Assembly (NCBI GenBank): GCA_048498515.1
Contig: JBEHXV010000015.1
Span: 62,001-126,000 of the forward strand
DNA from: UBA4416 sp048498515
GTDB lineage: Bacteria > Bacteroidota > Bacteroidia > B-17B0 > Aurantibacillaceae
DNA: 64,000 nt
Reading direction: 5' to 3'
Of the stretch, positions 52,468 to 60,515 are shown one piece after another. The notes beneath the pieces are model-generated. The model was not told the origin of the DNA. It was given only the letters and a program-made list of their open reading frames with translations, and searched no databases. Each line of letters opens with the position of its first letter. Within the stretch, counting starts at the first letter, position 1. The translations under genes were made by a program, and so were the position numbers.

Positions 52468-53121
52468 ATGTTCAACTGGAAAGACATATCAATGGCGGGG
52501 ATCATTATCCTGGCTATTGTATTTTATACCTGTAAAAAAAGCACCCTCCAGGCTTCTATCAGCTCTCCCGAAAACAGGGTGAGCAATTTTATTGAACAGG
52601 ACGATGCCTCTTTCGAATTTGTTTCGGCCAATACGTACACCGAATTTAATGAAAACTCACCCGTAAACTGGATCACTTTTGATGAGGCTTATAAGCAATG
52701 TAAAAAAAACCCGCGTCCAATTATGGTGGACATTTACACAAAATGGTGCGGCCCCTGCAAAATGATGAGAGAGCAAACATTTAACGATCCGCAAATTGCA
52801 AAATACATTAACGATAATTTTTACGCCGTAAAATTTGATGCGGAAAGCAAAGACAGTGTAAAATTTGATAAATATGTATTTGTAAGCACCGATCCCGCAA
52901 ACCCTAAAGCACCCCACCAGTTTGCGGCTTCTATCCTCGATAATCAAATGGCTTATCCATCCATCGTATTTCTTAGCAACCAAATTCAACGTTTGGACAT
53001 CATCAAAGGATTTATGCCTCCAAAAAACTTTGAACCTGTACTCACCTATTACGGCTCTGGCGATTACCAGAAAACAAAATGGGAAGAGTACCAAAAAAAC
53101 TTCGTGTCAGCTATTAAATAA
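52468..53121 (+). CDS. Membrane-anchored thioredoxin-like protein
   Basis: 217 residues. One hydrophobic segment (AGIIILAIVFYTC, 10-22) acts as an anchor; a proper lipobox is not met (FYTC), so it is either a lipoprotein with an odd box or a membrane-anchored protein. The thioredoxin motif is DIYTKWCGPCKMM around 85-97, with both Cys. A strand PSIVFLSNQ supplies the cis-Pro before the fold ends. It may reduce periplasmic disulfides. Own -7 element at 52446; the next gene (amidase) starts 64 nt on. Confidence 0.83.
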   Translation: MFNWKDISMAGIIILAIVFYTCKKSTLQASISSPENRVSNFIEQDDASFEFVSANTYTEFNENSPVNWITFDEAYKQCKKNPRPIMVDIYTKWCGPCKMMREQTFNDPQIAKYINDNFYAVKFDAESKDSVKFDKYVFVSTDPANPKAPHQFAASILDNQMAYPSIVFLSNQIQRLDIIKGFMPPKNFEPVLTYYGSGDYQKTKWEEYQKNFVSAIK

Positions 53122-53185
53122 ACACTGTTTATTTCTTTACCCATCTGATTCATTTCTTTTTCGTTTCCCGCTTTAACTTTAGTTC

Positions 53186-54454
53186 ATGAAGTTTATCTGT
53201 TTTCTTTGTCTTACACCCTTATTTATTTTTTCTCAATCTGTTCCCCAATTAAAAAAAAGGTTTGACACCTACCTTAATTTTAATGGCTCACTTAGCTCAT
53301 CTGTTAATTTCAGTGAGCATTCGGCTTCCATACTCAGCGCAGGAAAAAATGAATTTACCGTGTATGAAGACGAGATTAATACCATAAGCGCTTTACTTAA
53401 AGTCTTAAAACCATCAGATTTTGTGTCCATCTATACCTGGAAAAAGAACACACACCTGAATAAAAAACAACTCGACAGTCTTTTAGCAAAACATGGGGGA
53501 TTGGCCCTTCCCAATAATTCCAAAAGCATTGCAGGAAAACGGATCGCGATCGATGCCGGGCATTTTGCCGGTAACATGGAGGTGGCCCGCATTGAGCAAA
53601 AATTCATTGATTTTTCGCCTTCGCCTCAAAATGGTTTAAAAGATACCATTCGCTTTAACGAAGGCCGGCTCACGTATCAAACCGCTCATATCCTTAAGCA
53701 CAAGCTCGAAGAACAGGGCGCCATCGTCATGCTTACCAGGCCACAGCAAAACTATACCGCATTTCAAATGACCTATGATGACTGGATTTTGAAACGAAAA
53801 AAAACAGTGCTCGACAGTTTATTGAAAGCAAACGCCATGGATGTCAAACGTCATGCAGCTTTAATGAAACTTTCCAAACAAAAGCTGTTCTGGGAATTTT
53901 TCAGGGATTATGAACTGATGGAACGTGCCAGGATCATTAATGAATTTAAGCCCGACATTAGCGTGATTGTACATTACAATGTGGATGAAAAGAATACCGA
54001 CTGGAAGAACCCTGGCCCTAAGAATTACACTATGACCTTTATTGGCGGGGGAATGACGGCCGATAATTTTTCGAAAACCATTAACAAAGTGCATTTTTTG
54101 CGGCTTTTGCTCAGCGACCAGCTCAACCGTTCCGAAATACTATCCTCGCTTACCGTGAACCAGTTTAGCAAAGAAATGAACATTCCCATTGCTCAAAAAA
54201 GCGATGCCGATTACCTGAGGGATAATTGCCTGAAAACACCATCGGAAGGTGTATTTTGCCGGAACCTGGCCCTGTGCCGCACCATCAATTCCCCGTTGGT
54301 GTATGGCGAATGTTTGTACCAGGATAATCTGAAAGAATGCCTGAGCTTGAGCCGTGAAGATTTTGAGGTTTATGGACAAAAATCGTCTAAACGGATTTAT
54401 CAGGCGGCGAATTGTTATTATAACGCAATAAATACGTATTTTAGTCAGCAATAA
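53186..54454 (+). CDS. Secreted N-acetylmuramoyl-L-alanine amidase (Amidase_3)
   Basis: 422 residues. Signal peptide (KFICFLCLTPLFIFSQ). The amidase_3 motifs are found in order: RIAIDAGHFAG (zinc His near 130), FNEGRLTYQTAHILKHKLEE (zinc Glu), ISVIVHYNVDEKN (second zinc His) and YGECLYQDN with the catalytic Glu. The family cuts the amide link between MurNAc and the stem peptide. Length and the insert of about 80 residues between the zinc ligands are larger than in E. coli AmiA. It probably works in wall turnover or daughter-cell separation. Confidence 0.82.
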   Translation: MKFICFLCLTPLFIFSQSVPQLKKRFDTYLNFNGSLSSSVNFSEHSASILSAGKNEFTVYEDEINTISALLKVLKPSDFVSIYTWKKNTHLNKKQLDSLLAKHGGLALPNNSKSIAGKRIAIDAGHFAGNMEVARIEQKFIDFSPSPQNGLKDTIRFNEGRLTYQTAHILKHKLEEQGAIVMLTRPQQNYTAFQMTYDDWILKRKKTVLDSLLKANAMDVKRHAALMKLSKQKLFWEFFRDYELMERARIINEFKPDISVIVHYNVDEKNTDWKNPGPKNYTMTFIGGGMTADNFSKTINKVHFLRLLLSDQLNRSEILSSLTVNQFSKEMNIPIAQKSDADYLRDNCLKTPSEGVFCRNLALCRTINSPLVYGECLYQDNLKECLSLSREDFEVYGQKSSKRIYQAANCYYNAINTYFSQQ

Positions 54455-54472
54455 ATTTTATCTGTTTTTTAG

Positions 54473-55114
54473 TTGAGCATTTTAAAACTATATTTAGTAG
54501 ACGACCATCAAATGTTGATTGATGGGTTAAAAGCTTTGCTAAGCGGGGAGTCGCACATATCTATTGTTGGCGAAAACACATTACCTGAAAAAGCGCTGAA
54601 AGAAATTGGCGAATACAGACCCGACATGGTACTTACCGACATTAACATGCCGGTAATGGATGGTATTGAACTGACCAAAGAAATAAAAAAATTAAATCCT
54701 GAGATCAAAGTTATTGCCCTTTCCATGTTTGGTGAGCGCGAAACCATTAGCGACATGCTGAAAGCCGGCGTAAGCGCTTATATTTTAAAAAATACCGGGA
54801 AGCAGGAATTGCTGAAAGCTATTGAAAAAGTAGCCAATGGCAGTACGTTTTTCAGCGACGAGGTAAGCGCCGAAATGATGAAGGTTTCGCCGGTAAGCGA
54901 TACTAAAGAAATTTCTTTATCGCAACGCGAGATTGAAGTGATAGAACTAATTGCCAAGGAATATACCAACGCGAAAATTGCCGAAGCGCTATTTATTAGC
55001 GAACGCACCGTGGAAACGCACCGAAAGAACATTTTCAGGAAAACCGATACCAAGAGTGTGATAGGACTTTTAAAATACTGCGTTGATAAGCGCATTATAA
55101 AACCTTTGAAGTAA
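54473..55114 (+). CDS. NarL/FixJ-type response regulator
   Basis: 213 residues. Receiver domain with the acidic pocket VDDHQ (10-11), phospho-acceptor Asp56 in LTDINMPVMDG, and Lys in ILKNTGK; C-terminal LuxR-type helix-turn-helix (LSQREIEVIELIAKEYTNAK, ERTVETHRKNIFRK). It is taken to start with TTG 54473, since an in-frame stop lies just before and no ATG precedes the receiver motif. It is 42 nt ahead of a TPR histidine kinase, which is the likely partner. The target genes are unknown. Confidence 0.92.
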   Translation: MSILKLYLVDDHQMLIDGLKALLSGESHISIVGENTLPEKALKEIGEYRPDMVLTDINMPVMDGIELTKEIKKLNPEIKVIALSMFGERETISDMLKAGVSAYILKNTGKQELLKAIEKVANGSTFFSDEVSAEMMKVSPVSDTKEISLSQREIEVIELIAKEYTNAKIAEALFISERTVETHRKNIFRKTDTKSVIGLLKYCVDKRIIKPLK

Positions 55115-55155
55115 GTTACTGCCATTTAACGTTGTTGTCATCTTCACCCCATAAA

Positions 55156-57072
55156 ATGTTGAATCCAACACGTATAGCCATTCTTTTATTCTTACTGGCA
55201 TCCTTTGTTGGTTATGCCGATAATGCAGCGCACGACAGCATTCGCGAAGTCATTAAAACAAAGCAAGGGAAGGCGAAAGTAGATCTTTTAAATGAGCTCA
55301 GTCTTGGTTACTGCTACAATGAACCTTCCTTTGCAAAGCAGCTCATATTTGAGTGCATTAAAGTAGCCGACGATGAAAAATACGGTGAAGGTTGCGGCAA
55401 GGCTTACATACGCCTGGGTATAGCCTACGACGTAACAGGGCAGTATGATAGCGCGGTGTATTGTTATAAACATGCCTTAACAAAATACACAAGCCCCAAA
55501 GGTTTAGGCTCGGCCTACAACAACCTTGGTCTTATTGAATGGAAACACGCGAAGCTAAAGGATGCCAGCGATTATCTTTACAAAGCCCTGCCCTACTTTC
55601 AGCAGTTGGATGACAAGAATTACCTTGCTAATTTGTACAACAACCTTGGCCTTATTTTTTATGAAACAAAAGATCTGAAAAAAGCGCTTGACTTTCAGAT
55701 GAAAGCCTTAAGGATTTATAAAGACGAAAAAGACATGGAGCATATTGGAGCTACCTGCACCAATTTAAGCAATGTATATCATGCCTTGCACAAACTTGAT
55801 TCCTGCGAGTATTACATTAACGAATCCATTAACTACAGCACCCAGGTAAACGACCTGTATGGCCTGGGCATAGCCTATATTGATTATGCCACCATACTTT
55901 CAACCAGCCCCTACACACGATACGACGAAGCGCTGACGTATTTTTTAAAGGCGCTTGAGCTAAAACAAAAAATGAATGAGGAAGAAGGCATTGTTCATAT
56001 TTACACTAACATGTCCCATATCTATAAATATAAAGGCGACTGGGAAAATTTTTTAAAATACAACCGGCTGGCTTTGGACCTCAGTAAAAAAAACACATTC
56101 CTGTCAAGGCAAAAAGTTATTTATCATAACATCGCGGAATATTTTACCAACAGCAAAAATGCCGACAGTGTGTACCATTACCTGATGCTTTACAAAGCCA
56201 TGACAGACTCCATCTTTAACCAGGATTTTAAAAGCTCGCTTTCCGATGCGGAAACAAAATACCAAACCAAGGAAAAAGAGTTCACCATTAAAACACAGGA
56301 GTACCAGCTCAGTAAAAAGAACTATTACATCATTGCCCTGTGTTTGTCTATCATTACCATCGGACTTATTTTCTTTTTTGTGTATTACCGCAATAAGCAA
56401 AACCAGAAATTAAAACTCAAGGAAGAAATTATCAAACAGCAGGATATTGCATCGAAAGCCATATTGGAAGCTGAGGACAATGAACGCCGACGCATAGCAG
56501 GTGACCTGCATGATAGTGTAGGACAAATCCTGTCGGCGGTAAAGATCAATTTATCCTCTTTGCAATCAAACATACAGGATGAGAATAGCGCCCGTTATGA
56601 GAATATTATGAATATGGTGGACGGCGCCTGTAAGGAAGTAAGGGCCATTTCGCACAACATGATGCCGAACTCTTTATTGAGGAGTGGTTTGGTAGCTGCC
56701 ATTAAAGAATTTATTAACCAGATAGATGCCGATGTATTGAAAGTAAGGCTCGACACAACAGGTTTAAACCAACGCCTTGATCATAACACCGAAATGGTGT
56801 TGTACAGGGTCATCCAGGAATGTGTGAACAATGTGATAAAACATGCGCAGGCAAAAACACTGGAAATTCAGATCATTAAAGACCTGGAAGGTATTTCGGT
56901 AATGATAGAGGATGACGGCATTGGTTTTGACCCCACTCAGCAAAAAGATGGCATTGGCCTGGCCAATTTAAAAACCAGGATCGATTTCCTGAAAGGACAG
57001 CTCGATATCCAGTCGGCACCCGGCAAGGGCACGTTGGTAGCTATTTTTGTGGGGATTATGCCAGAAACTTAA
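55156..57072 (+). CDS. TPR-domain sensor histidine kinase (HisKA_3 type)
   Basis: 638 residues from ATG 55156 (MLNPTRIAILLFLLASFVGYA), chosen for its signal-like helix. About six TPR units fill the periplasmic part (for example AYNNLGLIEWKHAKLKDASDYL at ~118 in part), one transmembrane helix follows (YYIIALCLSIITIGLIFFFV), then the H-box RRRIAGDLHDSVGQILSAVK (His near 464) and a HATPase domain (VIQECVNNVIKHAQAKT, MIEDDGIGFDP). This is the LiaS/NarX type of kinase, working with the LuxR regulator upstream. A very similar kinase is at 60516. Confidence 0.92.
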   Translation: MLNPTRIAILLFLLASFVGYADNAAHDSIREVIKTKQGKAKVDLLNELSLGYCYNEPSFAKQLIFECIKVADDEKYGEGCGKAYIRLGIAYDVTGQYDSAVYCYKHALTKYTSPKGLGSAYNNLGLIEWKHAKLKDASDYLYKALPYFQQLDDKNYLANLYNNLGLIFYETKDLKKALDFQMKALRIYKDEKDMEHIGATCTNLSNVYHALHKLDSCEYYINESINYSTQVNDLYGLGIAYIDYATILSTSPYTRYDEALTYFLKALELKQKMNEEEGIVHIYTNMSHIYKYKGDWENFLKYNRLALDLSKKNTFLSRQKVIYHNIAEYFTNSKNADSVYHYLMLYKAMTDSIFNQDFKSSLSDAETKYQTKEKEFTIKTQEYQLSKKNYYIIALCLSIITIGLIFFFVYYRNKQNQKLKLKEEIIKQQDIASKAILEAEDNERRRIAGDLHDSVGQILSAVKINLSSLQSNIQDENSARYENIMNMVDGACKEVRAISHNMMPNSLLRSGLVAAIKEFINQIDADVLKVRLDTTGLNQRLDHNTEMVLYRVIQECVNNVIKHAQAKTLEIQIIKDLEGISVMIEDDGIGFDPTQQKDGIGLANLKTRIDFLKGQLDIQSAPGKGTLVAIFVGIMPET

Positions 57073-57123
57073 TTTTTTCAGTTCTAAGGAAAATTATTGG
57101 ACGGGCACCCTCTTGGGAAGAAG

Positions 57124-57153
57124 GAATTTGTTAGATCCAGATATAACAAATTC
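57124..57153. terminator. Bidirectional hairpin between convergent genes
   Basis: GAATTTGTTA/TAACAAATTC, 10-bp perfect arms, between the histidine kinase and the 57200 gene. Confidence 0.55.
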
Positions 57154-57187
57154 CTCCTTTGAAGGAGGTGCCGCAGGCCGGAGGATG
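57145..57187. repeat. Dispersed CCTCC/GGAGG palindromic repeat, copy 2
   Basis: Near copy of 38874-38917; shares AACAAATTCCTCCTTTGAAG and GGAGGATG, with one base lost in the GC-rich middle. Confidence 0.75.
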
Positions 57188-57199
57188 CCTGTTATTTTC

Positions 57200-57871
57200 T
57201 TAACTTAATGATTGCTCCAAAGGTTTCGATTTTATTTTCTTTAGCTCCACCATAATTACCGGCACTAAAATAAACGTTGGCCCAAGCCATAGCAAAATGG
57301 GATTTAAAGGGATGTGCTCCGACTGGTTTACCACAAAAGCGGTAATAGCGCCAATGTAACTCCCGCACATATTGCCTACATGGATCTTGAGCCAATACAT
57401 GGTTTCTTTTGGTCCATCGATAAAACGTTTTACATTACGGTAAACACCTAAAACGCCCATCACACCAAATGCAAGGGGAATAACCGCGTCGGGAGAATGC
57501 TGAACCATATAACGGTAAATGGCAAACACAACCAGGCCAATAAATGTGAGGCCAGCTACAAACTGGATAAACCAATCGAGTCTGGCCGGTTTTTGACCAT
57601 TGTGCAGGTTCTTTAACCTCAGCGCACGGTAAGCAATAATGGTGGCATAGTAGGTGAAAATGGCGATGAAAAACAAGAACAGCAGGCCTTTGCAAACCGA
57701 CAGGAACACACCTGTGACAAAAATAACGGTCATGCACCAAAAATAAACCCGGCCAACCGGCTTGTGTTTTGGTGTATTGTTCTTTAAAATAATGGCCAGT
57801 GCTCCCGAAATGAGTGCCCCTATTCCGGCAAGCACATGAATAAGAATAGTAATGGTGAAAACAGTTTTCAT
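57200..57871 (-). CDS. Integral membrane protein, DUF2306-like
   Basis: 223 residues with about seven transmembrane helices (TITILIHVLAGIGALISGAL, YFWCMTVIFVTGVFLSV, FLFFIAIFTYYATIIAYRAL, FVAGLTFIGLVVFAIY, LGPTFILVPVIMVEL). Conserved-looking His11-Gly and ETMYWLKIHVGNMCGSY resemble the DUF2306/cytochrome b561-like membrane proteins, but a heme function is not shown. It is convergent with the histidine kinase. The 275 bp upstream hold a dispersed palindrome. Confidence 0.6.
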   Translation of the reverse strand: MKTVFTITILIHVLAGIGALISGALAIILKNNTPKHKPVGRVYFWCMTVIFVTGVFLSVCKGLLFLFFIAIFTYYATIIAYRALRLKNLHNGQKPARLDWFIQFVAGLTFIGLVVFAIYRYMVQHSPDAVIPLAFGVMGVLGVYRNVKRFIDGPKETMYWLKIHVGNMCGSYIGAITAFVVNQSEHIPLNPILLWLGPTFILVPVIMVELKKIKSKPLEQSLS

Positions 57872-58030
57872 AACAATAGTTTTTATTGGTTACAAAACTA
57901 CTTTACGAAACAGGTCGTCTGCAAATGAAAGGGTTGATGGTCAAGCTTTTGGGATTAATTGCAGGCTTTGGGACGAATGACAAAGCGGTTTGGGGTGAAT
58001 GACAAAGTATTATTTCGCGATGACGGTATT

Positions 58031-58134
58031 TGTCAGTTCGAGTAGCAAAACGGAGTGGCGCGTATCGAGAACTGCTGATCCTGAGATTACTTCTCGATAC
58101 GTCCTTCCTATCGTCAGGACTACTCGAAGTGACA
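58031..58134. repeat. 104-bp palindromic intergenic repeat
   Basis: TGTCAGTTCGAGTAG pairs with CTACTCGAAGTGACA (one mismatch), and inside CGTATCGAGAA pairs with TTCTCGATACG perfectly. This is a familiar form of Bacteroidota intergenic repeat. It lies between the LytTR gene and the 57200 gene. Confidence 0.8.
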
Positions 58135-58146
58135 AGATCTATTGAA

Positions 58147-59052
58147 TTACTTCAACTCTTCCAGTCTCTCAAAAAGTGTTTTACTATAGCTCCTCGAAAC
58201 AGGAATTTCCTCGCTCAGTTCCGTTTTAAACTCAATTTTATAGCCCTGAGCATTTCCCTTAATGTGGTTAACTTGCTTTAAATTTATAATATAGCTCCGG
58301 TGACAACGTATAATGAACGGAAAAGTAATCTGCGATTCGAAACGCTTTAAGCTGCCACGGATCATTTGTTTAACCACAGCGCCATGCCTCAGGTAATAAA
58401 CCGTTGAATAGTTATCGGCCGATTCGATGTACAATAACTCGCCAGGTTTTAATTCAATCCTGTCTTTTTCATTTTCAGAGATCAGCACTAATAATTCAGC
58501 TGCTTTGGGTTCAGTTGCCTTTTCGGGTTGAGGGACCTGCAACTCTTCTCTTTTCTGAAAGGCCATCACTTCCTTTTCCATCAGCTGTGCGTCCTTTTGG
58601 TTCAGCACCACAAAGCGGTTGTATTTAATAGCTACGCTGGCAACTATGGGGAAAAGACCTAACAGAAATGTGGCACTGGCGGCAAACAATAATTCACCCA
58701 GCCTGAAATGCGCAATGCCAATGAGGTTGCTGTAACATAAATTCCCTAAAGCAATAAATAATAAAAGCAGCACCAGGGCAACACTTTCTTTCCACACGGT
58801 CCAGGTTTCTTCGGGTTTGGTTTTGCGGAAAAGAACTTCGGTGAGCAGTTTGAAAAGAATGGGGCACACAAACGATACAAAGCCAAAACCAAACAGTTTC
58901 AATAATTTGTAATTGGGGTGCCAGATGGAGATCTCGAAAGGTTGAAAAACGATGAGAAAAAAAGAAACAAAGCAACCAATGATAAAATAGGTAAGCACAT
59001 CCCTTAAGGAAAATGAATTATAAGGATATGGTTTCTTAAAAAAAGACAACAT
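58147..59052 (-). CDS. Membrane-bound LytTR-type transcription regulator
   Basis: 301 residues. Four transmembrane helices in the first 150 residues (VLTYFIIGCFVSFFLIVF, FGFGFVSFVCPILFKLL, SVALVLLLLFIALGNLCY, LLFAASATFLLGLFPIVA), a linker with KATEPKAA, then a LytTR DNA-binding domain from about 193 (LYIESADNYSTVYYLRHG, FPFIIRCHRSYIINLKQV, VSRSYSKTLFERL). It lacks a receiver, so it probably senses a membrane signal directly. It starts only 3 nt after the rimO stop on the same strand, so the two are cotranscribed; the functional reason is unclear. Confidence 0.85.
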   Translation of the reverse strand: MLSFFKKPYPYNSFSLRDVLTYFIIGCFVSFFLIVFQPFEISIWHPNYKLLKLFGFGFVSFVCPILFKLLTEVLFRKTKPEETWTVWKESVALVLLLLFIALGNLCYSNLIGIAHFRLGELLFAASATFLLGLFPIVASVAIKYNRFVVLNQKDAQLMEKEVMAFQKREELQVPQPEKATEPKAAELLVLISENEKDRIELKPGELLYIESADNYSTVYYLRHGAVVKQMIRGSLKRFESQITFPFIIRCHRSYIINLKQVNHIKGNAQGYKIEFKTELSEEIPVSRSYSKTLFERLEELK

Positions 59053-59055
59053 GCA

Positions 59056-60369
59056 TTATACCAGGTCGCCGTACAGGTCAAAATCGCTGGCATCCGTAAT
59101 TTTTACGTTTGCAAAGTCGCCAATGCGCACATAATTGGTATCGGTCGCTTTTACCAATACTTCATTGTCCACATCGGGGCTATCGAATTCGGTACGGCCT
59201 ACAAAATAATCATTCTCTTTACGGTCAAATAACACCTTATAGGTTTTACCTATTTTTTCCTGGTTCAGCTTGTACGAAATTTCCTGCTGCACCTGCATTA
59301 CCGCATCCGCGCGCTCACGTTTCACTTTCTCTTTCACATCATCTTTCAGCAAATAGGCATGTGTATTTTCTTCGTGAGAATACGTAAAGATCCCAAGGCG
59401 CTCAAATTTTGTATCGGAAACCCATTGCAGCATTTCTTCATGATCCTGCTGCGTTTCGCCCGGGTAACCGGCAATCAGGGTAGTACGGATCGCAATGCCC
59501 GGAACTTTATCCCTTATTTGATTAACCGTATCAATGGTTTTTTGTTTGGTAATGCCGCGGCGCATACTCTTGAGCATATTGTCGCTGATGTGCTGCAAAG
59601 GCATATCCAGGTAATTGCACACATTGCTTTTTTTATTCATCACGTCCAGCACTTCCATTGGGAAACCGCTTGGGAATGCATAATGCAAGCGAATCCAGTC
59701 AATGCCTTCCACATCGCTTAACCGATCAACCAAATTGGCCAGTTCACGTTTTTTATAAATATCCAGTCCGTAATAGGTCAGGTCCTGCGCTATGAGTAGC
59801 AATTCGCGGGTTCCTTTGCTTGCCAGCAATTTAGCCCTGCTCACTAATGCCTCAATTGGTTCGGAAATGTGGCCGCCACGCATTAAAGGAATGGCGCAAA
59901 AGCTGCAGGGGCGGTCGCATCCCTCGCTGATCTTGAAATAAGCAAAATGATTTGGTGTAGTGAGCAGGCGCTCACCCACCAGTTCTTTTTTATAATCGGC
60001 CTTTAAGGTCTTTAAAATCTTTGGCAATTCACGTGTACCAAAATAAGCGTCCACATCGGGGATCTCTTTTTCAAGATCGGCTTTATAGCGTTCGCTTAAG
60101 CAGCCGGTCACATATAATTTTTCAATGTTCCCCTCTTTTTTAGCATCAACGTAACGTAAAATGGTATCAATGCTTTCCTGCTTGGCGTTCTCTACAAAGC
60201 CACAGGTGTTAATGATCACAATGTTATGGTCGTCGCTCTCGCTCTCATGTTCCACATTAAAATGGTTGGCTTTGAGCTGTCCCATTAAAACCTCGCTGTC
60301 TACAATATTTTTACTGCAGCCCAGCGTCACAACATTTACTTTATTCTTCTTTAAGGTTTTAGTTTTCAT
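59056..60369 (-). CDS. rimO: Ribosomal protein S12 methylthiotransferase RimO
   Basis: 437 residues. N-terminal domain with the three Cys of the auxiliary cluster (TLGCSKN, NTCGF, VTGCLSE), radical SAM motif CDRPCSFC in ISEGCDRPCSFCAIP, and a TRAM domain at the C-terminus (YVRIGDFANVKITDASDFDL). It adds a methylthio group to Asp88 of S12. The sequence is closer to RimO than MiaB by GTRELPKIL and the short N-terminus. A promoter lies at 60378-60408, leaving a leader of about 4 nt. Confidence 0.92.
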   Translation of the reverse strand: MKTKTLKKNKVNVVTLGCSKNIVDSEVLMGQLKANHFNVEHESESDDHNIVIINTCGFVENAKQESIDTILRYVDAKKEGNIEKLYVTGCLSERYKADLEKEIPDVDAYFGTRELPKILKTLKADYKKELVGERLLTTPNHFAYFKISEGCDRPCSFCAIPLMRGGHISEPIEALVSRAKLLASKGTRELLLIAQDLTYYGLDIYKKRELANLVDRLSDVEGIDWIRLHYAFPSGFPMEVLDVMNKKSNVCNYLDMPLQHISDNMLKSMRRGITKQKTIDTVNQIRDKVPGIAIRTTLIAGYPGETQQDHEEMLQWVSDTKFERLGIFTYSHEENTHAYLLKDDVKEKVKRERADAVMQVQQEISYKLNQEKIGKTYKVLFDRKENDYFVGRTEFDSPDVDNEVLVKATDTNYVRIGDFANVKITDASDFDLYGDLV

Positions 60370-60377
60370 TTATGCGG

Positions 60378-60408
60378 CAAAGATACAACATTTATCCGTG
60401 TGGTAAAA
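60378..60408 (-). promoter_or_regulatory. Promoter of rimO, nearly leaderless
   Basis: On the minus strand TTTT (60405-60408), 19-nt spacer, TATCTTTG (60378-60385). Only 8 nt separate the -7 box from the ATG, so the mRNA leader is expected to be very short. Confidence 0.65.
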
Positions 60409-60515
60409 CACTTTAAAATTGGCTACATTTAGGTTAAACCGGCCTGTAACAGATGATGCACTTTCACTTTGAGGTTAACGGGCATTTACTTTTTTTAGTA
60501 TCTTTATGGCCGGAC

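Noticed and set aside
60453..60515. Earlier start for the second histidine kinase
   Set aside because: It would put a 21-residue extension before a clear signal peptide.
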